From: Leptolinea sp.
GTDB taxonomy: Bacteria; Chloroflexota; Anaerolineae; Anaerolineales; Anaerolineaceae
NCBI GenBank assembly: GCA_012798535.1
Contig: JAAZMZ010000031.1
Span: 1-49,113, forward strand
DNA length: 49,113 nt
Direction of reading: 5' to 3'
Shown here: positions 18,287 through 26,753 of the stretch, piece by piece
How positions within the stretch are numbered: the first letter of the stretch is position 1
Layout: every line of letters starts with the position of its first letter
Program-made: the position numbers and the translations under genes
Notes under the pieces: generated by a model
What the model saw: only the letters and a program-made list of their open reading frames with translations
The model's database searches: none
Told to the model about the DNA's origin: nothing

Positions 18287-18673
18287 ATGTCCCGGTTGAT
18301 CCTGCGGACCGGAATCGATATGCTGGATTTCCAACGGTTGGAAGACCTCAACCCTGAAATTCGCCGCCGTTTTCTTCGACGGGTTTTTACCCCTGATGAA
18401 TTGAAAATCTCCAGCGATTCCATCCCCTCTCTGGCAGGCCGCTTTTGTGTCAAAGAAGCTGTTGCCAAAGCCCTGGGCTGCGGGATAGGACGAATAGGCT
18501 GGCAAGAGATCGAAACCCTGAATGATACCGATGGAGCACCGGTGCTTCATCTTTCTGGCAAGGCAGCTGGACTTTCCGCATCGTTGGGTCTCGAAACCTG
18601 GGCCATCAGCATCACCCATACCCGGCAGGTCGCTGCGGCATCTGTGACCGCGATTGGATGGATCTCCGAGTGA
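18287..18673 (+). CDS. acpS: Holo-[acyl-carrier-protein] synthase
   Basis: This 128-residue 4'-phosphopantetheinyl transferase moves phosphopantetheine from CoA to apo-ACP for fatty acid synthesis. It has the family motifs TGIDMLDFQR (Mg-binding D11), RVFTPDEL and AGRFCVKEAVAKALG (catalytic-site E57), and a SITHTRQVAAASV C-terminus. GGAGAAA precedes the ATG. It follows the M16 pair with a 3-bp gap and overlaps the phosphoesterase gene. Confidence 0.9.
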   Translation: MSRLILRTGIDMLDFQRLEDLNPEIRRRFLRRVFTPDELKISSDSIPSLAGRFCVKEAVAKALGCGIGRIGWQEIETLNDTDGAPVLHLSGKAAGLSASLGLETWAISITHTRQVAAASVTAIGWISE

Positions 18674-19326
18674 AGGTCCTTTCTGTCAGTGATATCGAAT
18701 TAAGCCTGATTTACAGCCCGCAGATTGTGGAGCGTTTTTCGCAGGTGGATATGATCATAAGCTGCGGAGATCTGCCGTATTATTACCTGGAATACATGAT
18801 CTCCATGTTGAATATTCCGCTGTATTTTGTACGCGGCAATCATGCTCCAGTGGTGGAATACGGTTCGGAATGGGAAAGGCACTACCCGCTGGGTGGGTGT
18901 AATATTCACCGGAAAACCGTGAGGGGAGTAAATGGAACGTTGATCGCGGGAATTGAAGGCAGTTTACGATACAACAAAGGCCCATTTCAATATACGCAAC
19001 GCCAGATGTGGTTGAACGTTTTTCGCCTTATCCCCGGGATGGTCGTCAATCGACTACGCTTCGGACGCTATCTGGATTTCCTGGTCACACACGCGCCTCC
19101 ATGGAAGATTCACGACGCGGAAGACCGTCCCCATCAGGGGATCAAAGCTTTCAGATGGCTGGATCAAGTCTTCCAGCCTGAATATCATTTGCACGGGCAT
19201 GTGCATTTATACCGCCAGGATGCCATGAAATTGACTTTTCTGGGAAAGACAAAAATCTTGAACACGTACGGCTATCAGGTGACAGAGATTGCTCTCCCTT
19301 CTTCAGAAAAGAGGAGCCACCGATGA
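18658..19326 (+). CDS. Calcineurin-like metallophosphoesterase
   Basis: This protein of about 220 residues has phosphoesterase motifs in order: VSD at the N-terminus (without the usual following His of the DxH motif), SCGDLPYYY, VRGNHAP, VTHAPPW and HGHVH. The substrate is unknown. The ATG at 18658 lies 16 bp inside acpS. A GTG at 18670 overlaps the acpS stop and would start the protein as MKVLSVSD, which fits the domain edge better, so the start is ambiguous. Its stop overlaps the next gene, and the three genes probably form one operon with the M16 pair. Confidence 0.8.
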   Translation: MDLRVKVLSVSDIELSLIYSPQIVERFSQVDMIISCGDLPYYYLEYMISMLNIPLYFVRGNHAPVVEYGSEWERHYPLGGCNIHRKTVRGVNGTLIAGIEGSLRYNKGPFQYTQRQMWLNVFRLIPGMVVNRLRFGRYLDFLVTHAPPWKIHDAEDRPHQGIKAFRWLDQVFQPEYHLHGHVHLYRQDAMKLTFLGKTKILNTYGYQVTEIALPSSEKRSHR

Positions 19327-20243
19327 CTGGTTTTCCAAACAGACCCACTTCCCTGGTTAAGGACCGGGCGCAGGCTGATTTTAATGCGGCCCATCGAAAA
19401 AGCTACTGGCGGGAAATAAGCAGTTTATTGACCCGCCAGTCGAATGAGCTTTTACCCTATGATCAGGTGCTAAAACTGTTGCCCGTCTGCGGGCAGCATT
19501 ACATCGGCATCCGGCAGGTACCGCTGGATGCCATCATCGGAAGCGTTGGCCGTTTCCAGGATTTCGACCGGGCTTTTTTACCCAGAGGGACGGCCACCAG
19601 GGATCGCTGGGAAAGCATAGACCGTGCACATCTTATGGACATAGAATTACCCGCCGTGGAATTGTATAAGGTCGGGGAAGTCTACTTTGTCAAAGACGGC
19701 AACCACCGGGTTTCTGTAGCCCGGGAACGCGGGCAGGCATTTATTGATGCTGTGGTGATCGAGGTGGATACGCCAGTCCCCCTCACACCTGACACAGACC
19801 TGATGGATCTGATCGGTAAACGGGAAAGAACACGCTTTTTCCAGAAAACCAACCTTGAGAAGATCCGCCCGGAATCCAACATTGAATTAAGTATTCCTGA
19901 GTTTTATTACATATTGCTTGAGCACATACAGACACATGGCTGGTATCTGGGTGAAGAACGCAAAGTTTGCATTTCTTTCGAAGAAGCCACATCCTCCTGG
20001 TATGACAACGTGTATATGCCGATGATCGAAGTGATCCGCCGGCAAAAAATTCTATCCGGGTTTCCCGGTAGAACAGAGGCAGATCTGTATGTCTGGATCA
20101 TGGAACACCGCTGGTACCTAATGAAAGACCATCTGCAGGATGTCTCAATTGAAGACGCTGCCAGAGACTACTTTAGCTCGTACTCAGAAAATCCTGTGCG
20201 GCGGATTCTGCACAGGATTTCACAATTCTTTGCGAAAAAATAA
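19323..20243 (+). CDS. ParB-like/DUF4032-type protein
   Basis: This 306-residue protein has a ParB/sulfiredoxin-like region: VPLDAIIGSVGRFQDFDRAF near residues 62-81, then LPAVELYKVGEVYFVKDGNHRVSVARERG near 115-145. The KDGNHRVSVA motif resembles the nucleotide-binding part of ParB-type nucleases and of DUF4032-like proteins. The C-terminal half is unrecognised and rich in aromatic and charged residues. There is no DNA-binding helix-turn-helix of chromosome-partition ParB and no parA nearby, so a partition role is unlikely. It overlaps the phosphoesterase gene by 4 bp. Confidence 0.65.
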   Translation: MTGFPNRPTSLVKDRAQADFNAAHRKSYWREISSLLTRQSNELLPYDQVLKLLPVCGQHYIGIRQVPLDAIIGSVGRFQDFDRAFLPRGTATRDRWESIDRAHLMDIELPAVELYKVGEVYFVKDGNHRVSVARERGQAFIDAVVIEVDTPVPLTPDTDLMDLIGKRERTRFFQKTNLEKIRPESNIELSIPEFYYILLEHIQTHGWYLGEERKVCISFEEATSSWYDNVYMPMIEVIRRQKILSGFPGRTEADLYVWIMEHRWYLMKDHLQDVSIEDAARDYFSSYSENPVRRILHRISQFFAKK

Positions 20244-20254
20244 AAAGGAATGAT

Positions 20255-20500
20255 TTACGCCGCCAGCGGTACCATTCCATCCCGAACTCCCAGCCAGAGA
20301 TGGCCGGGCTGCACCTGTTGATCGGGCAGCACAACGATGTCCTGAGTCATTATTTGAGATTCGCCCAGGGTATCAGGATGAACATAACAGATCTCCGGGT
20401 ACTGGCCGTATTTGTACTGGTAATAGGCTGCCGCCTGGGCGATCTGCGCATATAAATCATTTTTCGGATTGCTGTCATACCAGAGCATTCCGGTGCTCAT
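20255..20500 (-). CDS. Small hypothetical protein (81 aa)
   Basis: A short reverse-strand gene supported by a strong GGAGGAG ribosome-binding site (20503-20510) 2-3 bp before the ATG; an upstream TTG in the same frame would use that site as coding sequence. The protein starts MSTGMLWYDSNPKND and is rich in Tyr and Gln (QIAQAAAYYQYKYGQYPEICYVHP). It has no membrane segment and no recognised domain. It is convergent with the ParB-like gene, 11 bp apart. Confidence 0.65.
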   Translation of the reverse strand: MSTGMLWYDSNPKNDLYAQIAQAAAYYQYKYGQYPEICYVHPDTLGESQIMTQDIVVLPDQQVQPGHLWLGVRDGMVPLAA

Positions 20501-20585
20501 GTGCTCCTCCAAATAACTGACATCAGTTCTTTATTCCACCCACAAGATGCAAGGAATGAGCCAAAACCGAAAGAACGTATTGCTG

Positions 20586-20591
20586 TATAAT
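20586..20591 (+). promoter_or_regulatory. -10 box of the frr operon
   Basis: A perfect TATAAT lies 59 bp before the frr start codon; the -35 region is poor. It would start transcripts near 20598, so an in-frame TTG at 20608 is an unlikely start. Confidence 0.6.
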
Positions 20592-20649
20592 ATTGGCTTG
20601 AGTTTTTTTGCTGGTTGATCCCAACTTTGAACTTCCACCAGGAGGCAAG

Positions 20650-21207
20650 ATGATCAAGGAGTCGATTGCAGAAACTGATCTACATATGAAAGGCACCATT
20701 CAGGCGCTGGAGGAAGACCTCTCGGCCATACGGACCGGCAGAGCTTCACCGGCTCTTGTTGAACACCTGTCTGTCGATTATTACGGCGCCCCAACCCCCC
20801 TCATGCAGCTCGCCTCTATCAGCGTGCCGGAGCCGCGGGTTCTGATGATTCGTCCATTCGATCCATCCACATTGAAATCCATCGAAAAAGCGATCCTGGC
20901 CAGCGAACTCGGCCTCACACCGAACAATGATGGCAAGGTGATTCGTTTGAACCTTCCAGTTTTAACCGAACAACGCCGCAAAGACCTTGTAAAAGTCGTT
21001 CATGCCCGTCTGGAAGAAGCACGTGTTTCGATACGCAACATACGAAGAGATTCATTGAAAGATATGCGCGATTTCGAAAAAGAAAAAATGATCTCCGAAG
21101 ATAATCTAAAGCGCGGCGAAGAAGAACTACAAAAGTTAACCGATAAGATGATCGAGACCATCGATGCCGTCGGTATAAAGAAAGAAAAGGAGATCATGGA
21201 GGTTTAA
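20650..21207 (+). CDS. frr: Ribosome recycling factor
   Basis: This 185-residue protein splits post-termination ribosomes together with EF-G. It has the family's N-terminal helix and LSAIRTGRASPALVEHLSVDYYG, then MIRPFDPSTLKSIEKAI, the LNLPVLTEQRRKDLVK motif and a long terminal helix. The ATG at 20650 has AGGAGG 4 bp upstream and gives the usual family length. It leads frr-uppS-cdsA; in many bacteria these follow pyrH, but here pyrH is about 14 kb away. Confidence 0.95.
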   Translation: MIKESIAETDLHMKGTIQALEEDLSAIRTGRASPALVEHLSVDYYGAPTPLMQLASISVPEPRVLMIRPFDPSTLKSIEKAILASELGLTPNNDGKVIRLNLPVLTEQRRKDLVKVVHARLEEARVSIRNIRRDSLKDMRDFEKEKMISEDNLKRGEEELQKLTDKMIETIDAVGIKKEKEIMEV

Positions 21208-21219
21208 CCTCCCTGAAAT

Positions 21220-21951
21220 ATGTCTGACGATACCAGGTTCACCGGTTTACCCGAACATATTCCCACGCATGTTGCCATCATCATGGACGGCAACGGCCGC
21301 TGGGCAAAAGCCCGCGGCCTTCCCCGCCTGGCCGGCCATAAAGCCGGAACAGAGAATTTACGCAGGGTCATTCGAGCCTGCGTCGAATTCGGCATCAAAT
21401 ACCTGACGATCTATGCCTTTTCCACAGAAAACTGGGGACGGCCGGCCGATGAGGTTGCCGGGTTGATGAATATCATCAAGGAAGTCATCGATAAAGAGCT
21501 GGATGAATTGAACCGGGAAGGTGTCCAATTGCGGCACATCGGCCATCTGGAAAGATTGGAACCCACCCTTCAACAGAAGGTGCGGCATGCTGTTGAACTT
21601 ACTGCTCACAATGACCGCCTGATACTGGACATTGCATTCAATTATGGTGGTCGTGATGAAATCCTCTGCGCGGCGAGTAAGATGCTACAGGATGGAATCC
21701 AGCCTGATCAGGTTACACCGGAACTTTTCGACAGTTATCTTTTCACCAGCGGCATTCCTGACCCCGATCTGATCATTCGGACCAGCGGCGAAATGCGCAC
21801 CAGCAATTTTCTCATCTGGCAGTCGGCTTATTCGGAGTGGTATTTCACCCCGACCTACTGGCCGGATTTTGACCGGGAGGAACTCCGAAAAGCGATTTTC
21901 GCCTACAGTGAGCGGGATAGACGCTTCGGAAAAGTAAGCTCTAAAGATTGA
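21220..21951 (+). CDS. uppS: Isoprenyl (undecaprenyl) diphosphate synthase
   Basis: This 243-residue cis-prenyltransferase makes the C55 lipid carrier for peptidoglycan and glycan export. Motifs are HVAIIMDGNGRWAKARG (catalytic Asp in MDGN), the H.AG pair of residues in LAGHKAGTEN, YAFSTENWGRP, and the C-terminal LIIRTSGEMRTSNFLIWQ and YSEWYFTPTYWPDF. The frr stop region contains a small hairpin (GGAGG / CCTCC, loop TTTAA, 21198-21212) that could hide a Shine-Dalgarno-like GGAGG 17 bp upstream of the start. Confidence 0.95.
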   Translation: MSDDTRFTGLPEHIPTHVAIIMDGNGRWAKARGLPRLAGHKAGTENLRRVIRACVEFGIKYLTIYAFSTENWGRPADEVAGLMNIIKEVIDKELDELNREGVQLRHIGHLERLEPTLQQKVRHAVELTAHNDRLILDIAFNYGGRDEILCAASKMLQDGIQPDQVTPELFDSYLFTSGIPDPDLIIRTSGEMRTSNFLIWQSAYSEWYFTPTYWPDFDREELRKAIFAYSERDRRFGKVSSKD

Positions 21952-21965
21952 TCCTGCGTACAACG

Positions 21966-22772
21966 ATGCTCAAAGAACGGCTGCTCGTCCTCATCCCGCT
22001 TATCCCCGCCGCAGTGGCGCTCATCATGGCAGGCGGCTGGTATTTAACTCTGGTGCTGGCCATCGTGTTGGGTACGGCCGGGTGGGAATACTGGCGCATG
22101 TTCAAGAACGGCGGTTACAGTCCATCTGCCGCCCTGCTCATTGGCGCACCGGTTGTTATGGTACTCATGCGGTTTCTCTTTCAATTTGCCTATTCAGATG
22201 TCGTGCTGGCGATCATTCTATTCATCACCCTGACCGTCCATCTGATCGAATTTGAACAGGGCTGCCGGACTTCCGCCATTGATTTCGGGATCACCCTGGG
22301 CGGCATTTTTTACATCGGCTGGCTGGGAGCCTATTTCATTTCGGTGCGCTCTTTGCCGGACGGACAGTGGTGGTTGATGCTGGTCCTGCCTTCAATTTGG
22401 ATTGCCGACGCCGGCGCCTATTTGATCGGCCGGCATTTTGGTAATCATAAAATCTCACGGTTTGCCAGCCCCAATAAAAGCTGGGAGGGTTTCTTCGGCG
22501 GGATCCTCTTCGCTCTGATCTTTTGCCCGCTTTTCGCCCTGCTCTGGCAGATGAAAGTCCCGGAAATCACCCCGGTCAAAGGACTGATCCTGGGAGTCAT
22601 CCTCAGCATGGTTTGCATTCTGGGTGATCTGGGGGAGAGCATGTTCAAGCGGCATTTCATGATCAAAGATTCATCGAATATCCTCCCCGGACATGGTGGG
22701 GTATTTGACCGTATCGACTCCTGGCTGTGGGCGGTTCCCATCGGGTATTACTTCATTCAATTTTGGAAATAA
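21966..22772 (+). CDS. cdsA: Phosphatidate cytidylyltransferase
   Basis: This 268-residue integral membrane enzyme makes CDP-diacylglycerol from phosphatidate and CTP. It has about eight hydrophobic segments and the complete family signature at the C-terminus (SMFKRHFMIKDSSNILPGHG followed by GVFDRID). The ATG at 21966 is chosen over a TTG that overlaps the uppS stop. It is the last gene of frr-uppS-cdsA; no dxr or rseP gene follows, unlike in many bacteria. Confidence 0.93.
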   Translation: MLKERLLVLIPLIPAAVALIMAGGWYLTLVLAIVLGTAGWEYWRMFKNGGYSPSAALLIGAPVVMVLMRFLFQFAYSDVVLAIILFITLTVHLIEFEQGCRTSAIDFGITLGGIFYIGWLGAYFISVRSLPDGQWWLMLVLPSIWIADAGAYLIGRHFGNHKISRFASPNKSWEGFFGGILFALIFCPLFALLWQMKVPEITPVKGLILGVILSMVCILGDLGESMFKRHFMIKDSSNILPGHGGVFDRIDSWLWAVPIGYYFIQFWK

Positions 22773-22807
22773 AACATCGTCGGTTGAAATCCACCGGCGA
22801 TGTTTTT
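22771..22807. terminator. Bidirectional terminator between cdsA and the SIMPL gene
   Basis: The stem ACATCG..CGGT / ACCG..CGATGT has one bulge, an A-run on its left and a T-run on its right, so it can end transcripts from both strands. Confidence 0.85.
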
Positions 22808-22828
22808 ATCTAATAATTCTACTTTGAT

Positions 22829-23620
22829 CTATTGGATCATATAGACGATGGAAACATCCACTGAAAGCACCAGTTGACCGGCAGAAATCGGTGCCTGCAC
22901 CGATGAAGCCATGCCACCCCCGCCTCCCATACCGTACATCTCTTTGGCCATAGGTGTGGAAACATAGCCGGTCGAAATGGATTGCATTTCACCCAGGGTC
23001 ACACCTGAAGCCTTGGCCAGTTCTTCCGCCTGTTTGCGGGCATTCTCGATGGCCAGGCTGCGGGCTTTCGTCAATGCAGCTTCTTTGTCCACCACATCGA
23101 AATTGATTCCATTGATGCTATTCGCACCTGACCGAACGACGGTATCCAGCAATTCACCCAGGATTTTCAGATCGCGAACAGTGACATAAACCGTGTTATC
23201 CACAGAATAAAATGTACCCGTCACATTTCCCGTTCCCGGTTCGTATTGCTGCTGCGGGTAAATATTGAAACTGGTCGTCTGAATATCCTTCTCTTCGACT
23301 TTCATGGATTTCAGGGCATCTGATACCTGTTTGGCCTGTTCATTATTTTGCTTCAACGCGGTGGATACATTCTCCGACTGACTGTGCACCCCGATATACA
23401 CATAGGCTACATCGGGTACCAGATATACCTGGCCGGATCCCACCACGCTGATAGTGCGGGTGGCAGGCGCGGAGTCTGTGACTTCTGAGGGTTTGACATC
23501 CGCCTGCGATACAACCGGAGAGAGTGTCACGGGTGTCGCCGGGAGAACAGCCGGAGAACAGGCTGAAATCAAACCCGCCAGTGCCAGCAGACTGAAGCCG
23601 ATAGAGTGAACCTTTTTCAT
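22829..23620 (-). CDS. SIMPL (DUF541) domain lipoprotein
   Basis: This 263-residue protein has a lipoprotein signal peptide (lipobox ISAC, Cys near residue 21), a Pro/Thr/Val-rich spacer and a SIMPL/DUF541 domain. That domain shows ISVVGSGQVYLVPDVAYVYIGV, the long helical stretch with QNNEQAKQVSDALKSM, and VRDLKILGELLDTVVRSGANSI. Members are periplasmic or surface proteins of unclear function. A Gly/Met-rich segment (MYGMGGGGGMASS) lies near the end. GGAGGAAAC precedes the ATG. It lies 66 bp downstream of the LiaF/PspC-like genes on the same strand, so it may share their transcript. Confidence 0.85.
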   Translation of the reverse strand: MKKVHSIGFSLLALAGLISACSPAVLPATPVTLSPVVSQADVKPSEVTDSAPATRTISVVGSGQVYLVPDVAYVYIGVHSQSENVSTALKQNNEQAKQVSDALKSMKVEEKDIQTTSFNIYPQQQYEPGTGNVTGTFYSVDNTVYVTVRDLKILGELLDTVVRSGANSINGINFDVVDKEAALTKARSLAIENARKQAEELAKASGVTLGEMQSISTGYVSTPMAKEMYGMGGGGGMASSVQAPISAGQLVLSVDVSIVYMIQ

Positions 23621-23686
23621 GTTTCCTCCAAAGTGTGGTTTTCTATCTAAGTAGACGAATAATCGGATAGTTTTGTTCCATTCTAC

Positions 23687-24772
23687 CTACAGATCGGCGC
23701 CATCTTCAACGATGTGTATAGCACCTACCACCAGATCAGCTCTGACATGTACGGCTGGTTTTCCATCCTGGTATTCCGATGAGAAGATACGACCGTCTAC
23801 ACGGGAATAGCCGTTGGGAATCGAACAATTGCCCAGCACCTTGTCAGTTTCAACAACCACCGGAACACCGGCCGGAACATGAATGATGATCTTACCAGTT
23901 ACACCCGATATTCTATAACTGGCATCCTCTGATTCGGCAAGGTAGATATCAGACTGGCCTGCCACGGTTTCGCAAGTCACAGAGTCAACATCAAGCCCAC
24001 GAAGATCGAGCCGGTTCTCACCGGCTGCCAGATCTGATTTAATAGACAGCACCGGTTTTGAATGCACTCTGATCTCCCAATCCGCGCCATCTGAACGCCG
24101 GGTCATCCCCGGGAATGTATTTTTATCCGAGTTCAATTTGATCGACGTGCGGTCATTTTCCCGGTTCACTACCGGCTCGAGATGTTCATTGCGCATCAAA
24201 CTCAAATCAGCATCAACCAGGGCTGAACTGATTCCACCGGATTTCAAGTCAATTCTGCCAGCCGCCCGGGAGATATCCAGGGAGAGTTCGGTTTCATTTT
24301 GATAATCCTGCCGAAACTCTCTGGTCGTAATCGAATCGGACAATGAGAAATTCGCCAACCAGACCAACCCGGCGATAAGAACGAACGCCATGATCAAACT
24401 GAATATCGAACGAAACACCGTCCTTTTCCCGATGATGATATCCAATCCAATACCGATCAAGATCAACGGCCAGCCTTTGGCCAGTAACTCCCAGGCAGAG
24501 AGTGAGATATACCCCAGATTACCGGCAAGCAGCACGACGCCGATTCCGGCGATCAACAGCGATCCGGTGATCCCATTCCCGCGAATCAGTCCATCTAATC
24601 CGCAGATGATGATCAAAATAGGCCAGTAGACTTCCACAAATCCCCAGAATCCACCGGGAAGATACCCGAGGTTGGAAAGCAGCAACAAAACACCTGCTGT
24701 GAGTAGAATCAGTGGAAAGAAGATCCCGTGCCTTTCTTTTGGCGGCCTGTAATTTGAATTGTTTTCTTCCAT
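23687..24772 (-). CDS. LiaF-like membrane protein (LiaI/LiaF-type TM + C-terminal β-domain)
   Basis: This 361-residue protein has about five to six N-terminal membrane segments with the repeated LLxNLGYLPG / LAGNLGYISL pattern of LiaI/DUF5668-type domains. A soluble C-terminal region follows (from about residue 150), with motifs such as SGVTGKIIIHVPAGVPVVVETDKVLG that resemble the LiaF/DUF2154 β-helix. LiaF restrains the LiaRS cell-envelope stress system in Firmicutes, but no liaRS is present here. It overlaps the PspC-like gene by one base (TAATG). Confidence 0.75.
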   Translation of the reverse strand: MEENNSNYRPPKERHGIFFPLILLTAGVLLLLSNLGYLPGGFWGFVEVYWPILIIICGLDGLIRGNGITGSLLIAGIGVVLLAGNLGYISLSAWELLAKGWPLILIGIGLDIIIGKRTVFRSIFSLIMAFVLIAGLVWLANFSLSDSITTREFRQDYQNETELSLDISRAAGRIDLKSGGISSALVDADLSLMRNEHLEPVVNRENDRTSIKLNSDKNTFPGMTRRSDGADWEIRVHSKPVLSIKSDLAAGENRLDLRGLDVDSVTCETVAGQSDIYLAESEDASYRISGVTGKIIIHVPAGVPVVVETDKVLGNCSIPNGYSRVDGRIFSSEYQDGKPAVHVRADLVVGAIHIVEDGADL

Positions 24773-25212
24773 TATCTATCTCCTCGTATGGAGCGGAAAA
24801 CGAAAACCGCTCCGATGACAATCAAGGCTACAGCCCATAGAACTCCGCGATTAACCCAGTGGAACCATTCCGGTCGTATCTCTTTGATCAGGTAAAAGCT
24901 GCCAAGAGCCACCAGAACACCGCCGAATATTTTCAACGCATCCATATTGGGCTGGCTGGTTGCCTGGATGAAATCATCACGCATTTGTCCGGCTCGCGAC
25001 GACCAGTCTACAGGTGCGCTGGGAGATTCGCTGGAAGATGGAATGACCACCCACAGGATGATATACACCAGCACTCCCATGCCTGTCATGAATCCAAATA
25101 ATAAAAAGATGATACGGATTAAGGTCACATCGATCCCAATCCAATTTGCCAGGCCGGCGCATACCCCGGCCAAAACTCTGCCATTTTCAGGTCTTACCAG
25201 TCGATTCTGCAT
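24772..25212 (-). CDS. PspC-domain membrane protein
   Basis: This 146-residue protein starts with a classic PspC domain: RLVRPENGRVLAGVCAGLANWIG, then DVTLIRIIFLLFGFMTGMGVLVYIILWVVIP. After a polar linker it has two more hydrophobic segments. PspC proteins sense or transmit envelope stress in the phage-shock response. The neighbouring LiaF-like proteins on the same strand suggest a combined envelope-stress module. The start is 20 bp from the upstream gene. Confidence 0.88.
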   Translation of the reverse strand: MQNRLVRPENGRVLAGVCAGLANWIGIDVTLIRIIFLLFGFMTGMGVLVYIILWVVIPSSSESPSAPVDWSSRAGQMRDDFIQATSQPNMDALKIFGGVLVALGSFYLIKEIRPEWFHWVNRGVLWAVALIVIGAVFVFRSIRGDR

Positions 25213-25232
25213 ACTTCAACTCCTCAAGAAGA

Positions 25233-25856
25233 TTATCGATTTCCAAAAGCCCGTAGAATAAGCACCAGTCCACCCACGATCATGGCAGCCGGCAGAACAT
25301 AAGTTGCCAGGTTGTAGGCAGACGAAATGAACAAGAATCCCATGATCAACATAATGGCGGCCGGAATCCACGGCCAGGCCATACGCAACGCACCTCCGGG
25401 TAGCAGCGCTACAAGAGCGAAGGTCAATCCGAGGCCGATAAAGAAAACGCCGGCAACTTCCAAACCATTCTCTGTCTGCAGAAGAGTGACGGAAGCCAGG
25501 GTGAGCATAACCCCCGCCGGAATGATCGCCCACCAGTTGGCTGGCACCCGCAGATACACCAGCCAGAATCCCAGCGAGATGCCAGCCAGAACGAGCGGGC
25601 CGCCCAGGCGATCTTCAAATCCCGGAGCAATCCAGGGAAGTGATGCGGTTACGCCGATGGACAGAAGAACGCACCCCGGAATAGCCGCCCACCAGTTTGA
25701 ACGTGAACTGAGAAAAAAGAACAGGAAAATCAAACCTCCGCCTGCCAGAAAAGCCGGCCAGATCAATCCTTCCAACGGGAAGAAACCCAAGTTGGAGAAC
25801 AGCGATCCAATTCCGATCAATAAAAAGAATAATCCGATCCACAAGTTACGATTCAT
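25233..25856 (-). CDS. Multi-spanning membrane protein (LiaI/DUF5668-like repeats)
   Basis: This 207-residue protein is almost entirely hydrophobic, with about eight segments. LFFLLIGIGSLFSNLGFFPLEGLIWPAF resembles the NLG motifs of the neighbouring LiaF-like proteins, and WWAAIPGCVLLSIGV / WWAIIPAGVMLTLAS appear as internal repeats. It lacks the soluble β-domain of its neighbours. Function is unknown; the context suggests the same envelope module. Confidence 0.72.
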   Translation of the reverse strand: MNRNLWIGLFFLLIGIGSLFSNLGFFPLEGLIWPAFLAGGGLIFLFFFLSSRSNWWAAIPGCVLLSIGVTASLPWIAPGFEDRLGGPLVLAGISLGFWLVYLRVPANWWAIIPAGVMLTLASVTLLQTENGLEVAGVFFIGLGLTFALVALLPGGALRMAWPWIPAAIMLIMGFLFISSAYNLATYVLPAAMIVGGLVLILRAFGNR

Positions 25857-25863
25857 AGGTACC

Positions 25864-26664
25864 TCAATTGATGACTACTTTTCCCACACCGGCCTCGATG
25901 ACAATCTCCACCTTATTTGCCGCCGTGTCGTACTGTGCGCTCTGGTAGACTTCTCCAACCTTAGGGAAACGGGTCAGGTCGATCCCCGTCGTATCCAGCA
26001 ACGCACCATTTATTTTGATACTGGCCGCCACATTTTGCGGGATGTGTACTGCAAGTCGGGCGGATCCAAATTGAAAATCGCAACGGGTGTAACCGGCCTG
26101 CGAGGGTAAAGTGATCTCGGTGTCGTTGCCGCCGGATTCCATTTTGATACTGGTGATGATGAGATCATGCAGATCAAATCGATTTTTACTGGCTCCGGTC
26201 TGCACGTCCAGTGCGAAAGCCGTGGTTTGATTCAGGGTCATATCCCATTTGAAACCATCCACAGGAGAAGAGGATGGAAATCCCCACCATTCCATCTCCG
26301 GTACTCTCAGCTTGATAGTGGTTTTTGCGCCTGACCGATTGATAGTTTCCTCAACGCCGCCTGTAAACGTGCCTTCCAGCAGGTTCGCGTTGCCCGCCAT
26401 TGAGGAGATATTCAATCCTCCGGCTCCATGCCGGATTTTCAATATCGCCTCGGTCACACCATCCATTGGGATCGCCAGGGCGCGATTCTCGACAGCCGTG
26501 CGGAAAACCAACGGTCCCACCAGAAACCACAGGCCGATCAAGATCAACGCGCTGGAAAAGAATAGAGATAATGCGCTGATCGGAAGAAATCCCAGGTTAT
26601 CCAGCAAGAACAGGATACCTGCCAGCAGTAGAAGAAAACCCCATAAAAGACCTCCTTTTCGCAT
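25864..26664 (-). CDS. LiaF-like membrane protein, shorter paralogue
   Basis: This 266-residue protein has two N-terminal membrane segments with the FLLDNLGFLPIS motif and a soluble C-terminal domain (about residues 75-266) with β-rich repeats and VAASIKINGALLDTTGIDLTRFP. It is a paralogue of the protein at 23687-24772 in layout. It is the first gene of the reverse-strand cluster, with AGGAGG upstream of its ATG. The cluster promoter is not clear: TATAGA at 26699-26704 on the reverse strand is the best -10, without a good -35. Confidence 0.72.
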   Translation of the reverse strand: MRKGGLLWGFLLLLAGILFLLDNLGFLPISALSLFFSSALILIGLWFLVGPLVFRTAVENRALAIPMDGVTEAILKIRHGAGGLNISSMAGNANLLEGTFTGGVEETINRSGAKTTIKLRVPEMEWWGFPSSSPVDGFKWDMTLNQTTAFALDVQTGASKNRFDLHDLIITSIKMESGGNDTEITLPSQAGYTRCDFQFGSARLAVHIPQNVAASIKINGALLDTTGIDLTRFPKVGEVYQSAQYDTAANKVEIVIEAGVGKVVIN

Positions 26665-26719
26665 GTGCTGCCTCCTTTTTTCATGAATTCAACGAGTCTC
26701 TATATCTTCCTGAGAAATA

Positions 26720-26747
26720 TTGACTCTTGGATTTCTTTCAGTATAAT
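26720..26747 (+). promoter_or_regulatory. Strong promoter of cysK-cysE
   Basis: TTGACT (26720-26725) and TATAAT (26742-26747) are spaced 16 bp. Transcription near 26754 would make a leader of about 210 nt before cysK. Confidence 0.8.
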
Positions 26748-26753
26748 AGGACA

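Noticed and set aside
19323..20243. Chromosome-partition ParB.
   Set aside because: It lacks the helix-turn-helix DNA-binding core, and no parA or parS-like site was seen.
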